Part shown: piece by piece, positions 40,583 to 52,590 of the stretch
Layout of the letters: every line of letters begins with the position of its first letter
Position numbering within the stretch: the stretch's first letter is position 1
From: Phytophthora colocasiae
Lineage: Eukaryota > Oomycota > Peronosporomycetes > Peronosporales > Peronosporaceae
Assembly (NCBI GenBank): GCA_018806915.1
Contig: JAGKQI010000022.1
Span: 248,001-312,000, forward strand
Direction: 5' to 3'
DNA: 64,000 bases
The notes under the pieces: model-generated
Told to the model about the DNA's origin: nothing
Databases searched by the model: none
The model's input: only the letters and a program-made list of their open reading frames with translations
Translations under genes and position numbers: made by a program

Positions 40583-42938
40583 CTGATGATATGACGCTGT
40601 TGTCTCTAAATGGCGAGTTGGAGCGGGAACGAGTGGCCAAGTGGGTCTCTACTTTGCGTAAAGAGGATGCCGAGCCGCTGAAAGATGAAGACAAGCTGGA
40701 CATTGGCGAAATGGAGCAGAAGGACCGTGATCTGGTCATTGCGTTACTCCGGCAGTACTCTGAAATCGTTGAGAAGAAGCCTGGTTGCCCGCCGAAAGCG
40801 AAGATTGGAGTTGAGCACCACATCAACACGGGTGATGCAGCACCAATCATGATGCGAAGGCGTAGACACGCTGTAGCAGAGAACGAGTTAATCGATAAGG
40901 AGGTGGACGACATGTTGGCACAAGGAGTGATCGAACCGGGAGAAGGAGCTTGGGGATTTCCAGTGGTTATTGTGCGGAAGAAGGATGGCAGCGTTCGTTT
41001 TTGTATTGATTATCGGGCATTAAATTCAGTGACACTCAAGGACGTATACCCGTTGCCACGAGTGGATGAGACGTTAGAAGCACTACACGGATCCCAGCGT
41101 TTCTCGAGTTTGGATTTGCACGCCGGATACTGGCAGCTTAGTGTTTTTGGACCGGATAAGCCAAAGACCGCGTTCACAACAAGGCGTGGGCTATTTCAGT
41201 TCACTCGTATGCCTTTTGGCTTATGCAATGCACCTAGTACTTTCCAGAGACTCATGGACTGTGTATTGAGGGGTCTAACGTGGGTCTGCTGTCTTGTGTA
41301 TCTCGGATGACGTGGGTGATATTCACTAAGGGACCTGTAGCACAGCACGTTGTGGAGTTAGCCGTGGTCTTGGAGCGCCTGGCAGAAGCTGGGTTAAGCC
41401 TGAAGGTTTCGAAGTGCTCATTCGCGACGACGCGTATGGAGTACTTAGGGCATGACCTGACGCCCGAAGGGATCCAGCCGACGCCGAGATTGATTAAGGC
41501 GATTGTGGACTTCCCTACGCCAACAGATGACTCGCAAGTTAGAAGGTTTGTGGCTCTGGCGGGGTACTACAGGAGATTCGTACCTGAATTTGGCACCAAG
41601 ATGGCGCCGTTGACATGTCTGTTACGCAGAAGTCAAGACTGGATATGGGGACCAGCTCAGAAAGAAGCGTTTGTGTGGGCTAAGGCGTGGCTATCACAAA
41701 AACCTGTCTTGATCTACCCGGATTACAGCTTGCCGTTCAAACTAACGACGGACGCGTCGAAGACTGGATTAGGTGCAGTGCTTTCGCAGGATCAAGGAAA
41801 AGGTGATCAACCGGTACCCTACGCGTCGAAAGTCAACAGTACGACAGTGGCTAAGTACAGCATTTCCGAACTTGAGTGATTGGCAGCGGTGTGGGCGGTA
41901 CGGCTTTTTAGACCTCATCTCTATGGACGACACTTCACTATTGTTACGGACCATGTTGCTCTCAAGTGGCTCATGACAACCAAGGAACCCGCAGGGAGAT
42001 TGCACCGGTGGGCTCTCACGTTACAAGAATATGACTTTGACATTGTCTACCGCCCAGGAAGAGAGAATTCGGTGGCAGATGCACTATCCCGAGGACCATC
42101 GGCAGTTTCGGAAGCGGAACAAAAAGATGAAGAAGCCGCAGACGAGCTGGAGATAGCGGTGGACAGGGAAGCTGCAGAGTTGACTCGAGTCTCGATATTG
42201 CGAGTGGAAGCAGCGGAACTAGGCGTGGTGCAGTTTACGGACGCTGACATTAAGGACGAACAGCGGAAGTCAATTATGGTGCAGAAGCTGAGAGTTAAAG
42301 GCTTATATCAAGGGCAGCGGGTGTTTGTGGATGATGATGGTCTAGTGAGAATTGAAGTCGCAAACGGAGAGAGCAAAATTGTACTACCTACGGTGTACTG
42401 GGCGTTGGCATTTAAGGAAGCTCACGACAGCATCTGGGCGGGACACTTACGAGGACGTCACACACTACAACGATTACAAGAGCTTTACTGGTGGCCGCGG
42501 ATGCGTGACTCAGTGATGCAATGGGTAGCCGCTTGTCAAGATTGTGGCTCGAAGAAAGCACGTCCCAAGACGGTGATTCCACCTTTGAGAAGCGTGAAGA
42601 CTGGAGCTGTGGGTGATCGTTGGGCTATCGACGTAGCAGGACCGCTGCCCGAGACTGTACATGGAAATCGCTACGTAATTGCTGCCGTAGAATACAATAC
42701 TCGCTACGCAGTGGCTACGGCTGTGAAGGACCATACAGCAAAAGACATTGCACGATTTCTCATGGACAAAGTGGTGTTAGTATTTGGCCCAATGCGAGAA
42801 GTGATGATGGATGGAGCTAGGGAATTCGGGAGCAAGATGACGGCAGAATTGCTAGCGTTGATGAAGACTAAGCAGTCTACCCCCGTACCCTACCGGCCAA
42901 ATCTGCTAGGCCTCGTTGAACGCTTTCATAGAACTTGA
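40561..42938 (+). pseudogene. E2 reverse transcriptase, RNase H and integrase, interrupted
   Basis: Reverse transcriptase runs from 40561: VIVRKKDGSVRFCIDYRALN, FSSLDLHAGYWQL, FTRMPFGLCNAPSTFQRLMD. At the active site CLVYL-DD an extra G near 41302 breaks YLDD, and the next frame continues from about 41310 (KVSKCSFATTRMEYLGHDLT, FKLTTDASKTGLGAVLSQDQ). An in-frame TGA at 41878-41880 splits RNase H ([17 protein letters not shown]). The following frame (41880-42938) completes RNase H ([24 protein letters not shown]) and integrase: zinc region [17 protein letters not shown] ... CQDC, and the catalytic core IDVAGPL, MDGAREF, LVERFHR. The enzyme set is complete in content but cannot be translated as is. 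Confidence 0.9.
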
Positions 42939-44372
42939 AGGACATGATCAGCTTGTACGTCGACGAAAACACAAGACGACTGGGACGATTTCCTACCATG
43001 TGCACTGTACGCGTATAATTCAGCAAAACACGCGACTCACGGATATCAACCAAACGAGCTAATGATGGGCAGGAAGCTTCGGATGCCGTCAGAATTGTTA
43101 AGACGCAGCAGATTGGAGTACCCGCATCAGACGCTGGACAAGTATCATGCAATCTTGTTGAAGGACCTGCAACATGCACAGGAATTGGCTGAGGTAGCGC
43201 TACAAAAAGAACAAGCCAGACAAGCAATCTACTACAACCAAAGGAACGTGCGGCAGAAGAGCGTCTTCCGACCTACGCAGCTTGTGTGGATTTATAGACC
43301 AGCTCGAGGACCGGGGATTACGAAATTTGGGCATCGATGGCGTGGTCCCGCGCAAGTGATCGAAGCGTCTGGATATGACAATTACCTAGTGCGAATGTTA
43401 GAGACTGGAGAAGAACTGGTGACACACTGCTCATTTATGATTGGTTATTACTATCCGACACATTTACTGGAAACAATGGCGAAAGATATTGCGACGGACT
43501 TACGTGAAGAAGCGGTGGCAGCAGCAGATATTGACCCGGAAGACGACCAGGACGAGCAGTTAGAAATAGCGGTGCAAGCTGCAGATGCTAGCGAAGTAGC
43601 AGTCACTTCAGGACCTGATAGTCAGCAGCCAGAGGAACGAGAACTGAACCAGCAGCCGAGAACCAGCAACGCAAATGAGAGTAGCCACTCAACCATCGTC
43701 GCGGCAGAACCTCAGTCGCCCCAGCAGAATACTCGGAAGGCAGCAGTCCGAAGCCGCTGTGACGAGGAAGAAGCTGACGAATGGCAACCCAGCAGCAAAC
43801 GTGTTCGTAACTCAACATACACAAATACCAAAGACAGTGTCGCTGGACGCACGAGATCGAAAATCAGAGCCGCACCCTATCCAATTACCGACCGGGAAGA
43901 TACCAGTGTCAGAAGCGGTAGCCAAATGCAAGCCAGAGTTCGTGGGACAACCCTCATTTCTGCCAGCGACAATGCTGAACCTCTTAGAGACGCTGGTTCA
44001 GACGTACGTGACTCTACTAACACCGAGAGACTTCAAGCAGATGAGCATGGAGCAGCCCATCAACGACGGCAGTCAGCACTCGAGGAGATGGAGCGAGAGC
44101 TTCGTCGAGTCGCTCATGAAGAAGACGAAGAACCTCATGGATACGTGTTTGCCGGACGAGGGCGACGTGGTGTTGACAGTCTTGTATCCAGACAGCCGAG
44201 ACTCACACGAATCGAACCGCACGAAGCAGTGGTGGAGCGCCGACGGAGGAGATACAGAACGCGAACTGGACGTTATGTCTTGGAATTTGAAGTTGAGCGT
44301 GTAGGAGATAGACCGGACGGTGGACGGCCCGAGCGATTTTGGATCAACCAAAGCGACTACGAGCAGCTATGA
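42939..44372 (+). pseudogene. E2 integrase C-terminus and long disordered tail
   Basis: After a break at 42938 the integrase continues, mainly in the 43062-44372 frame: MMGRKLRMPSELLR, QKSVFRPTQLVWIYRPARGP (the GPY/F-like module) and KFGHRWRGPAQVIEASGYDN. About 250 residues rich in Glu, Gln, Ser and Arg follow and run to 44372, shortly before the purine tract and 3' LTR. No chromodomain is visible, in contrast to E1 and E4; the extension is of unknown role. Confidence 0.75.
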
Positions 44373-44536
44373 CAACAAGGAAGAATGCACACTGAGTTAG
44401 CAGACAACGACAGAAGAATCAGAGACAGCAGGCACGAACCTGAAGCAGCAGAACCAGACGACCAAGGAGCAGAGGAAGCACCGGCAGATATAGCAGAGAT
44501 GCCGATCGCCTCACGAATCGGGGACGATTCGGTGGC

Positions 44537-44547
44537 CAGGGGAAGAG
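44537..44547 (+). promoter_or_regulatory. E2 polypurine tract
   Basis: AGGGGAAGAG ends at the base before the 3' LTR, the expected place for the plus-strand primer. Confidence 0.6.
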
Positions 44548-45250
44548 AGTAAGCAGAGTGGTTTTTCACTAGACTTGCAGAGGGACGGATGATCAAGATG
44601 ATGATAGCGGTGACCAGATACAGATGACGAAGACGAGCGACGAGGATGAAGATAAGACGACACCCGTGGGTTGGAACAAGGGTCGGGTATGCGACCCATA
44701 TCTAGGCCTGTGACCGTTGACGCAAGATCGCAAAGAGACGCTGGAGGTTTCGCGTGAGAACGACGGAGAAGGCCAGTAGCTTCGCATGCAGCGGAAGTAG
44801 CAGTAATTAGTGGTTCAGTTGAAGATTAGCCGTGTAGCCGCGAGGACGCACGGTCAAGAGTTGTTACGCCGATTTGGTGTAGCGACAGCGGTTAAAAGAA
44901 GCCAACAAAGACTCTAGTACTAGCAGCAAAGGGAAGGTGGTGTACACTGGGTGTGACTGGAAACGGGTATCAGCAGCCCCGTAGGATTCGAGCGCTCGCG
45001 GTATTTGAAGCCCGCCGAGGTATCAGCAGCCCTCTGGAGCGTTAGAATTAGGCAAAGATCCCGGTGGAAGCCCACTACTGTAGCCAGACCGTAGATTTCG
45101 TACCTGGAGCCATTCATTTGTCGATATTAGTGCGTGTTAACAGGGCAAAGGGCACGTAGCTAAGTGGACACCATCCTCTGATCAAGGGCGGGACCATCGG
45201 TGGCGCGGTCGTGACAGAACCGAGCTGTTAGTAAAGGACATTTGCTTACT
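44548..45250 (+). repeat. E2 3' LTR, 703 bp
   Basis: Matches the 5' LTR except for about five substitutions and one missing base near 45236, and is followed by the target duplication ATAG at 45251-45254. Confidence 0.9.
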
Positions 45251-45434
45251 ATAGTATTTCATTTTGCTAGAACCAAGCACATGCAAATCTTGGGATGAAG
45301 CTGATAAAAAAAACAACAGCTCTTCAAAATAACATGGTAAATTAGATCGTCCATGGGCAGCTTCCAAATTTCAATCTATGGCATGATGTGCAAAGAGCCG
45401 CAATCAGCCTACACATACCTATATTACCCCGATG

Positions 45435-48113
45435 TCAATCTTTGAATGGTTCGCTGCTAAGTTGATCCAGTCGGTCTTCTTCCACAAGTGCCTCGCGCGG
45501 CGGGCGAGCCCATGCAATGATTTCAGATGTTAGCGGCGATAAGGCGACAAAGGCTGCCCTAGACGTTACGCGTGACACTAGCAGGTACGGCTGCTGGCTT
45601 TTATTTGCCATTCTGCACGAAGATCGCCACTCACTGATCACCATCGAGTCTAAAGTTTCACCTTGTACTTTGTAGACAGTTGACGAAACTGCACACACAA
45701 GAGGAAATTGCTGAATTTTCACTGATAGTGATCGCGGTACTCCATTTATTGTGCCGGCCAGCGAAACATTAGACGTGTTGTATGATTCAGAGTCGAAAAA
45801 CAACGGAAACAAATCGGCATTGGTGCATCCCAGTATGGGTTTTGCCGATGGACCGCGATCTACGCGAATAATAACTACTGGAGGGGGTAAGCTGGGGATT
45901 TTTACAATGATATCGGCAGTTGAGTCATGAACCAACCGGAATGTAGTACCCCGATGATAAATAATTTTCTCTAAACACCCTACAGTACCATTTGCCACCA
46001 TTTTGGCTGCACGGATATTTTGCGTAACCTGAATCGGCATACCCACAATCAAGTCCAAATATGGAGCCATTCGTCCAAACTTTGTGTCGGGCAGTGCCAT
46101 AATCATTTGCACTTCTGACGAGCGCAGTCCTGACAAATTCCCTTTAAAATTCGCTACAACTTCCGCACGGATAGTCTCCATTCGACAGTAATTTCGCAGC
46201 AGTATAAATAAACAACTTATTAATCGAAACTCGAGTAGAATTGTCCGGTGTCACGCAAGTAGTTCCGGCGCAAATGGATTCATTCATCTATTCTTCGTTT
46301 GTTAACACACGCGAATTGATTATACGAACAAACTCTGGTGACCAAACACCGCGTCGAGCCTGCTGGCAGCCCAGTCCCCACTCTGGGTCTTTGTTAAACC
46401 GAATACTCTCTTTCAGGATCACCACAGTAATAAACGCACGCCACAAATTATTCCCAGCAATTTAGTTTACCGACGGACTCGGTTTTTTTTTTGGGTCCTT
46501 GAAAATCGGCTCTCCTCCAACAGGCGGTAGCTGCAAGAAATCACCAGCCAGTACAATATGAACCCCTCCAAATGGGACGTGAGGTAACATCTTTACTCCC
46601 CGTAGGCGTGTATCTAGGTGCGCTAGTTGAAACTTTTTCACCATCGATACTTCATCTATTATAACCAAATCCAAACTCAATAATGAATCGCAAGCTTGCC
46701 GTTTTCGTAGTTGAAGTAAAACTCCAGCTAGGGTACAGCCTTTAATAATAGTTGCGGCCTTACCCGTCAACGCCGTTTTCAAGATACTTTGAGGACGACC
46801 CCAACTTTGACAGAAAGCCTGGACAGCTTCAACGACACGACTTTTTCCGGTACCCCCCTCGCCTCCGAGAAACAGAAGCAATTGATTTTCGCGTAGTGAT
46901 AATGCTAAGTTATCTCCAGGCTCGCTGGATGTTTCGGCTAGCCTCCAGCGTAATAGTAGTGATTTTGCTATTGCCACGAAAGCCAAATGTTGGCGTTCGT
47001 TGAGCGTGTACACTCTCGAACTGTAAGAAATACTCGCAAAATGTTTGGTAATCTTTGGAGAACGACAAAATTCCTTCGAAGGTCTCCAGGCGGATGGTTG
47101 CGCGAGCAAGGCGTCGTTGAGAAGCTCTACAACTTGTGTATCATAACCAATCAAAACTTTAGACTCAGTTGGTGCTAGTGTATTATCCGTATCTCCATCT
47201 TTTACTCACGATTTCAGTGAAACGACCGAAGGAAACTCAACAGCAGAAAATTCGTCATGCGATTCATTTGCTAATTTTTCTGCGCTGCCAGAAAGTATAT
47301 TGTAGTTGTCCACCAGATCCATCATGTGCCCAATTGCTTCGGGAGGAAGTGTAGAGGTTGGACAAATTGTAGGATCCAGCTCCGCACTCTCTGGTACAAC
47401 GCCTTCATTCTCATAATCTTCCCACAAGCGACGTAAATCTTCAGTGGGTCCTTCATCCACTGTCGAATCATTGAAATCACCATCTATAGCGTCGCTATAT
47501 GTTCGTCATTGTCATTGGCGACATTATTCATTTGCTCATCACTTTGCGGTCCTACTGCAGCATGCTCACTCTTAGCTTTTGCCTTCTTGAAACCACTATG
47601 GAAATCGTCCATATTGTTCATGATCTCCACGACAAACTCACTTCGTTTAGGTTTCCACTGCTCATAAGCGTGAATCCATGCTTCCGCATCGGACCAGTTA
47701 GAATCGCCTATCAAGTCACTCAAGCTACGAAAAGGCATAAAGAGTATCAGCGAAAGCACTGCATACTTGCAGCGTTTTTCCAGAGTCGCGTCCTCGATAA
47801 TGCTAGGTAACCGGAATCCTTGTATAATCGGTACGACTTCTTCACTTCGCTTTCCAAGACAGTGAGTACGAGAAAGCGGATGCCGATCTAGAAACGTTAG
47901 CGTGGAGCGCAAAGAACATTTTTTTCTGAAGTACTTCATAGTGAACTCGTATAGATTCACGGCCTCCAACGCTTTAGGTCGAAAGCAGCAGTCATCGAGC
48001 GGAGCCACCGCAAGGAACGTTGACTGTACGGCTGAATCGGTGTTGCCACAAACGAGAGAACACGAAAAGACCTCAGACTTTCTCAGCTGTCGAACGATTT
48101 CTCCTAGTAGCAA
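45435..48113 (-). pseudogene. PIF1/Helitron-type helicase remnant
   Basis: Read from 48113 downward. A pre-helicase region comes first (NLYEFTMKYFRKKC, FLDRHPLSRTHCLGKRSEEV, VPIIQGFRLPSI, YAVLSLILFMPFRSLSDLI), as in the part between Rep and helicase of Helitron or PIF1-like proteins. Then, in the 47154-46462 frame, come Walker A GGEGGTGKSRVVEA, Walker B LDLVIIDEVSMV and GDFLQLPPVGG. A frameshift at a run of ten T (46481-46490) separates the next part (LWRAFITVVILKESIRF), which has an in-frame TAG. The 46181-45435 frame gives late helicase motifs (MPIQVTQNIRAAKMVANGTV, VYKVQGETLDSMVIS, YLLVSRVTSR). No Rep/HUH domain is present, and the piece ends abruptly at about 48130 next to copia sequence. 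It is either a 5'-truncated Helitron or a PIF1-like host gene. Confidence 0.75.
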
Positions 48114-48389
48114 CGTAGCGGTTTTCGCGCTGGCATAACAACACGAACCACGGTAAATGTACAGAGCGGCCAGCGGCCCAGCGATTTCAAGCTGGCATGC
48201 TCAAGGGCAGCACCAGCCCCTTCGTTGTAATTGGAATCGTCGTTCATGGTCGTGTGGACGGACTACAAAGTGCTACCAGATGTAACGGGGCGGTGCTCTG
48301 TGGTAAAAGTAACTCTGAATTAGACAAGGACGCTCGAGATCGAGCGTCCACAACCATCGAATATGTAAGCTATCTAACTGGTCGCCGTG

Positions 48390-49323
48390 CACCACGGTGA
48401 CCATGTGACGGAAGCCCGTCACAGGCGCAGCATGCTTCACTTCGCACGGTTGGACAAGACATTTTGGGTGGAAGCGGCGATGACGGCATTTTACATCAAG
48501 ATCGACTGCCGTCACCCAAGGTCCCAGGGAAGACGTGTACAAGAGGAAGCCCAACGTGAAGCACATGCGCGTTTTCGGGCACAAGGCCTACGTCCTGACG
48601 CCGAAGGAGAAGCGACTCAAGTGGGACCCCAAGGCTCGTGAAGGAATTTTCATGGGCTATGAAGAGCGTTCGAAGGCGTATCGCGTTTATGACATCGAGG
48701 CGGGCCAGGTAGTGATTTCTCGCGATGTCACTTTCGACGAATAGACCTTCGACGACGCCAATGCCGTTGATAATGATGAAGATAGATGCTGCGGATATCC
48801 TTGAAGACCTCGAGATTTCGAACGACCATGGAACGCGTGAATTCAAGCAGGCGGGAAAACGCAAGGCTCGTTCTAACGCTGAGGATCGTGAACATGTTCG
48901 TCGACCGCGTCGCAGTGCTGGATTAGAATAAGCAAGCGCTCCGGACTCCGACCATCAAGAAGCCAAATCTGAAGACAATGATGATGATGACTCGACTCAG
49001 CCGATGTACTGGCGTGCGAGTGCGAATGCAGTGGAGACGAGAGACAGCGCCGAGCCGAAGACGATCCAAGATGCTGTGAGCGGCGAAGACCAAGTCCCTC
49101 AGAAGGCGTAGAACTTGATGAAGGCTGCGACTGCGTGAAACTGCTCAAGGCGATCTACGGTCTCAAGCAAGCTTCTTGAGTATGGAATGAGACCTTCGAC
49201 GAGTATGTGCGCTCCATCGGATTTCGCGCTTCGAGCTACGATCCGTGCCTCTACATCAAGGTTGTCGACGGTGACTGCGTTCTGATGCTGGTGTACGTTG
49301 GCGATGTTTTGGTGAACGGAAGC
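48390..49323 (+). pseudogene. Ty1/copia pol, left part
   Basis: Recognisable pieces run in changing frames: the integrase end SMLHFARLDKTFWVEAAMTA (about 48430-48490), then KPNVKHMRVFGHKAYVLTPK with FMGYEERSKAYRVYD ending VISRDVTFDE (48535-48744), and reverse transcriptase CVKLLKAIYGLKQAS with YDPCLYIKVVDGDCVLMLVY at 49130-49300. The active site reads YVGDVL where YVDDLL is expected, so the second catalytic Asp pair is damaged. The piece stops at 49323 where a solo LTR was inserted. Confidence 0.85.
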
Positions 49324-51270
49324 TGTGGTGAAGTGGATTGTGGTGAAGTGGATTGTGGTGAAGTGGATTCAAATCAAGCCGGATATGATGCAGAACGACT
49401 ACGGTGATGGATGACGGGCGACATGGTGCTACGATAAGGACAGGTCTCTAGAACTAGGTACCTACACTAGGGCGGATCCTAAGTTAGGATCCACTTGGCC
49501 TGGCTAACCTAAGTTCGGATCCCGCAGTCCCCTGAGATCCAAGATCCTCGGATCCCGATGCCAGATCCTCGGGATCGAAGACCTTCGTATTTACATTTGA
49601 AGAAAAGAAGGGTGACCTCTGAAGGGGGATCGGATGCCGGCCAGATCGATGCCCGATCGCTTGCTCAGATCTCAAACGGAGACTCCGGATCTCAATTCGG
49701 GCCGCGTTTTGACCCGGAGGGAAGTACTGGGCATGTCAGAGCCTGGTCACAAGATTAACCTTCCGAGTTGGATCCTTGGGTCCAGAGCCTGGATCCTTGG
49801 GTCCTGAAGTTGGATCCTTGGGTTTTGAAGTTGGATCCTTGGGTCCTAAGGCGGGATCCTCGGATCCTGAAGTTGGATACTTGGGTCTTGAAGCTGGATC
49901 CTTGGATCTTAGAAGTGGGTCCTCCAGTCTTCTGACAATGGACCTCACTATCGTTTCTTGGAAGATTGAAGTTAGAGTGTGCGGATCCTGAGTGAAAAAG
50001 ACAGAAGACCGACAAGAAGATATATGGAGTTACGCAATGCGGCTTACAGAGTTCTGGATCTGGTAGCGTCGGGGTCGAACCCTGGCAGCAATCGGACGAA
50101 CTTCATGGAGAGTCGACTGGCACCAAGGTTGGGATGAGAGGATCCTGACCGGTAGTGAGTACGCCAAGGATCTTTACGATCACAGTCTTCGAGAGCGGCT
50201 AAGAGATTCTGTAGAGGATCCGCTCTAGCGCTCAGCCCCCGGATACCAGGTGACATCCTCTATCGGCACTGGGAAATGGATGAAATGGGGATCCAACCAC
50301 AGATCCAAGTCACAACACCCGGTCAAGAGCATCCTCTCAAAGATCTTGTTCTGAAGCTTGCGGTAGTTGTTCCGAGCGTGAGATCCACGATTCTTTCGGC
50401 GACGATAGAAGCTCGTGAACCAACTATCCGTTTTTCGAAGCTCCATAGAGAGGGGAAACGAGTGCGTACATTCCCAGATCGCTTGCAGATTGACAGACTC
50501 AAACGCATCATACCAATTCAGGATCTTCGCGAGGTGGGGCGACAAGTCGGCTTGGAAAGTATAAGGAAGCGGAGATCGGGATCCCAGATTTTTCCATGGC
50601 TCCGTCGCATATAACTCGGTGATGTGGGCCTTGGAGATGAGATTTGAAGTGTAGCTGGTCGGATCCAAAGCACCACGACGGATACGGAGTGGGAACAACC
50701 ATCCTGGACGGTGACAAGCGGTCATGCCACTCGTAGAGAGTGTCTGGAGACTCAGAAGACTAACTTGATCTGCGACCCAGGGTGCAAGTTTCTTCGCATA
50801 CCTAGCTACAGCTAAGACCGGATCCCCGATTTGGCCGGCTTACCTTACGCTAGTGAAGACCCCGGATCCAACGGTGTTGATTGCTTAACCGTAGAATCCC
50901 TCGACCTCTCAACAACTCAAGACCCCCAACCGCTACAGGAGGCGGCAAGCAAGACAGTAAAGGAAAAGGACCCCACACTCACCAAGTCAACAAGATCTTC
51001 GAGTCCAAGACCAAGATCCCCCAACCAGGATCTGTGTGCAGGAACCCCCACGCAAGTCCAACCTCCCAAGTCTCCGTCAAGGACGTTCAAGCCCTCACGC
51101 CTGTGTACACTCTCCCGTTCCTGAGAGAGCAGATCCCGCCCACTGACGGGTACACAAGGTGAGCCTCAGCAACCCCACGGTTATCGGAGTACCCCCTCCG
51201 TTAGTCAGTGTCTGGGCGCCGTGTGTGAGCGTTGGATCCCTGCTCATTCCAGCGGATCCACTACACCACA
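49324..51270 (+). mobile_element. Solo LTR of the E3 family inserted in copia, 1947 bp
   Basis: It starts TGTGGTGAAG, ends CACTACACCACA (7-bp inverted ends TGTGGTG/CACCACA), and is flanked by AAGC on both sides (49320-49323 and 51271-51274). Removing it and one AAGC restores the copia frame (VNGS joined to SSTIFAEVKK). It contains no gag or pol. Its first 45 bp are three copies of TGTGGTGAAGTGGAT. Its 3' 164 bp are almost identical to the inverted fragment at 52591-52754 and similar to the end of the E3 5' LTR. It is extremely GATC-rich. Confidence 0.8.
49762..49930. repeat. 21-bp minisatellite of GTTGGATCCTTGGGTCCTGAA type
   Basis: About eight imperfect units, each with GGATCC and GGGTCC or a variant, lie inside the solo LTR. 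The minus strand would read a 7-residue PKDPTSG-like repeat, but there is no reason to think it is translated. Confidence 0.8.
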
Positions 51271-52207
51271 AAGCTCTTCGACGATCTTTGCTGAAGTCAA
51301 GAAACAGCTCAAGGCACGATTTGAGATGACCGACAGCGGCAAGTGTTCCTTCATTCTGGGCATCGAAGTGGTCGATAACGCAGATGTCAGCGTCACATTG
51401 TCCCAAGCTCGCTACATCAACGACATCCTGGAGCGCTTTGGCATGCAGAACTGCAAACCTGCTGCCAGTCCAGTCGACCTCAGCATGACGCTCGTTGCCA
51501 GTGACGTCTCGACCAAGTTGGATGCGCCGTTCCGTGAAGCTGTCGGTGCTCTCATGCACTTGATGACGTCGACTCGCCCGGACATTGCTTTTGCAGTTGG
51601 TTACGTTTCGCGCTTCATGGAGAACCCTCAAGTCGAGCACTGGATTGCAGTCAAGCGCATCTTCCGTTACCTTCAGGGCACCAAGTCGCATGGACTCCGT
51701 TTTTCGCCGACCAAGGGAATCGACTTTCGTGGCTATTCGGATGCAGACTGGGCTGGTGACCACAGTGACCGCAAGTCGACTTCGGGCTACCTGTTTCAAG
51801 TTCTTGGCGGACCTGTGTCGTGGGGATCCAAGAAGCAATCGAGTGTGTCTCTTTCCACGAGTGAAGCCGAGTACATTGCGCTCAGTCTGGCAATCCAAGA
51901 AGGCAAGTGGGTGCACAAGCTTCTGTGTGAGATCCTCGACGCTGCAGGCGAAGACATCCCGGATCTGAAGATTTTTGAAGACAATCAGTCGTGCATCAAG
52001 ATGACGAAGAACCCTGTGAACCATGGTCGCGCGAAGCACATCGACATCAAGTACCACCACATCCGAGATGAAGTCAAGCGCGGTGAAGTGATCGTCGAGT
52101 ACTGCGAGACTACGACCATGCTGGCCGACATCTTGATCAAGAGACTCGGCGGACCTCGTCACAAGGACGTAACGATGGCTCTTGGCGTTCAAGTGTGTTC
52201 GCATTGA
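51271..52207 (+). pseudogene. Ty1/copia reverse transcriptase end and RNase H, right part
   Basis: Continues the copia pol after the solo LTR: FAEVKKQLKARFEMTDSGKC, then FILGIEVV, LERFGMQNCKPAASPVDLSM, RPDIAFAVGYVSRFM, and RNase H with YSDADWAGD, DRKSTSGYLF, SLSTSEAEYIAL, KHIDIKYHHIRDEV and ADILIK. It ends at TGA 52205-52207. This half is uninterrupted, while the left half is decayed. Sequence to 52590 is probably the copia 3' end, but I could not pair it with an LTR. Confidence 0.9.
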
Positions 52208-52590
52208 GAGGGGCTGTTGCAGGTGATCCAATACGATCCCGCGATGATTACGGTAAGATGTTTACGCCACCGATGATTAGACGAGTAGGATGGTTGGACG
52301 AGTACAGAGTGTTGGTGATTGGATGCACCAAATGATTGGATGCAGACCAGGTAGAGAAGACAGTGTAAGATCATTGGGGACCTGGGTGGTGGACCCGGGG
52401 GACTTCGCAGTTCGAAGTCGCATATCACATGGGATTTTGACACTCCTGCTAATTACTCCCCATAACTACAAAGTGCGCCGACCACAGCGCTGCTCTCCAC
52501 AGAGCTCACAAGGAAATGCAGAACAGGTTTTGGTACAAACTGAAAGGCTCCCACAAGCTACTGTGACAGCCACCTTGGCTGTCGCAGAAG
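52208..52590. other. Probable copia 3' untranslated region
   Basis: Contains several GATTGGATGCA/GGATGGTTGGACGAG short repeats and no open frame of note. No matching 5' LTR was found upstream, so the copia boundaries are unknown. Confidence 0.35.

Larger units (their letters stand above)
36016..45250 (+). mobile_element. E2: Ty3/gypsy retrotransposon with AGTAAGC...GCTTACT LTRs
   Basis: LTRs at 36016-36719 and 44548-45250 end in the perfect inverted heptamer AGTAAGC/GCTTACT, not the usual TG/CA. A 4-bp duplication ATAG flanks it (36012-36015 and 45251-45254). TGGTGGTCATACAGGGCC follows the 5' LTR directly (primer site), and a purine tract AGGGGAAGAG precedes the 3' LTR. The LTRs differ at about five substitutions and one single-base indel in about 703 bp, so it is slightly older than E1. 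Gag and pol are present but interrupted. Confidence 0.9.
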
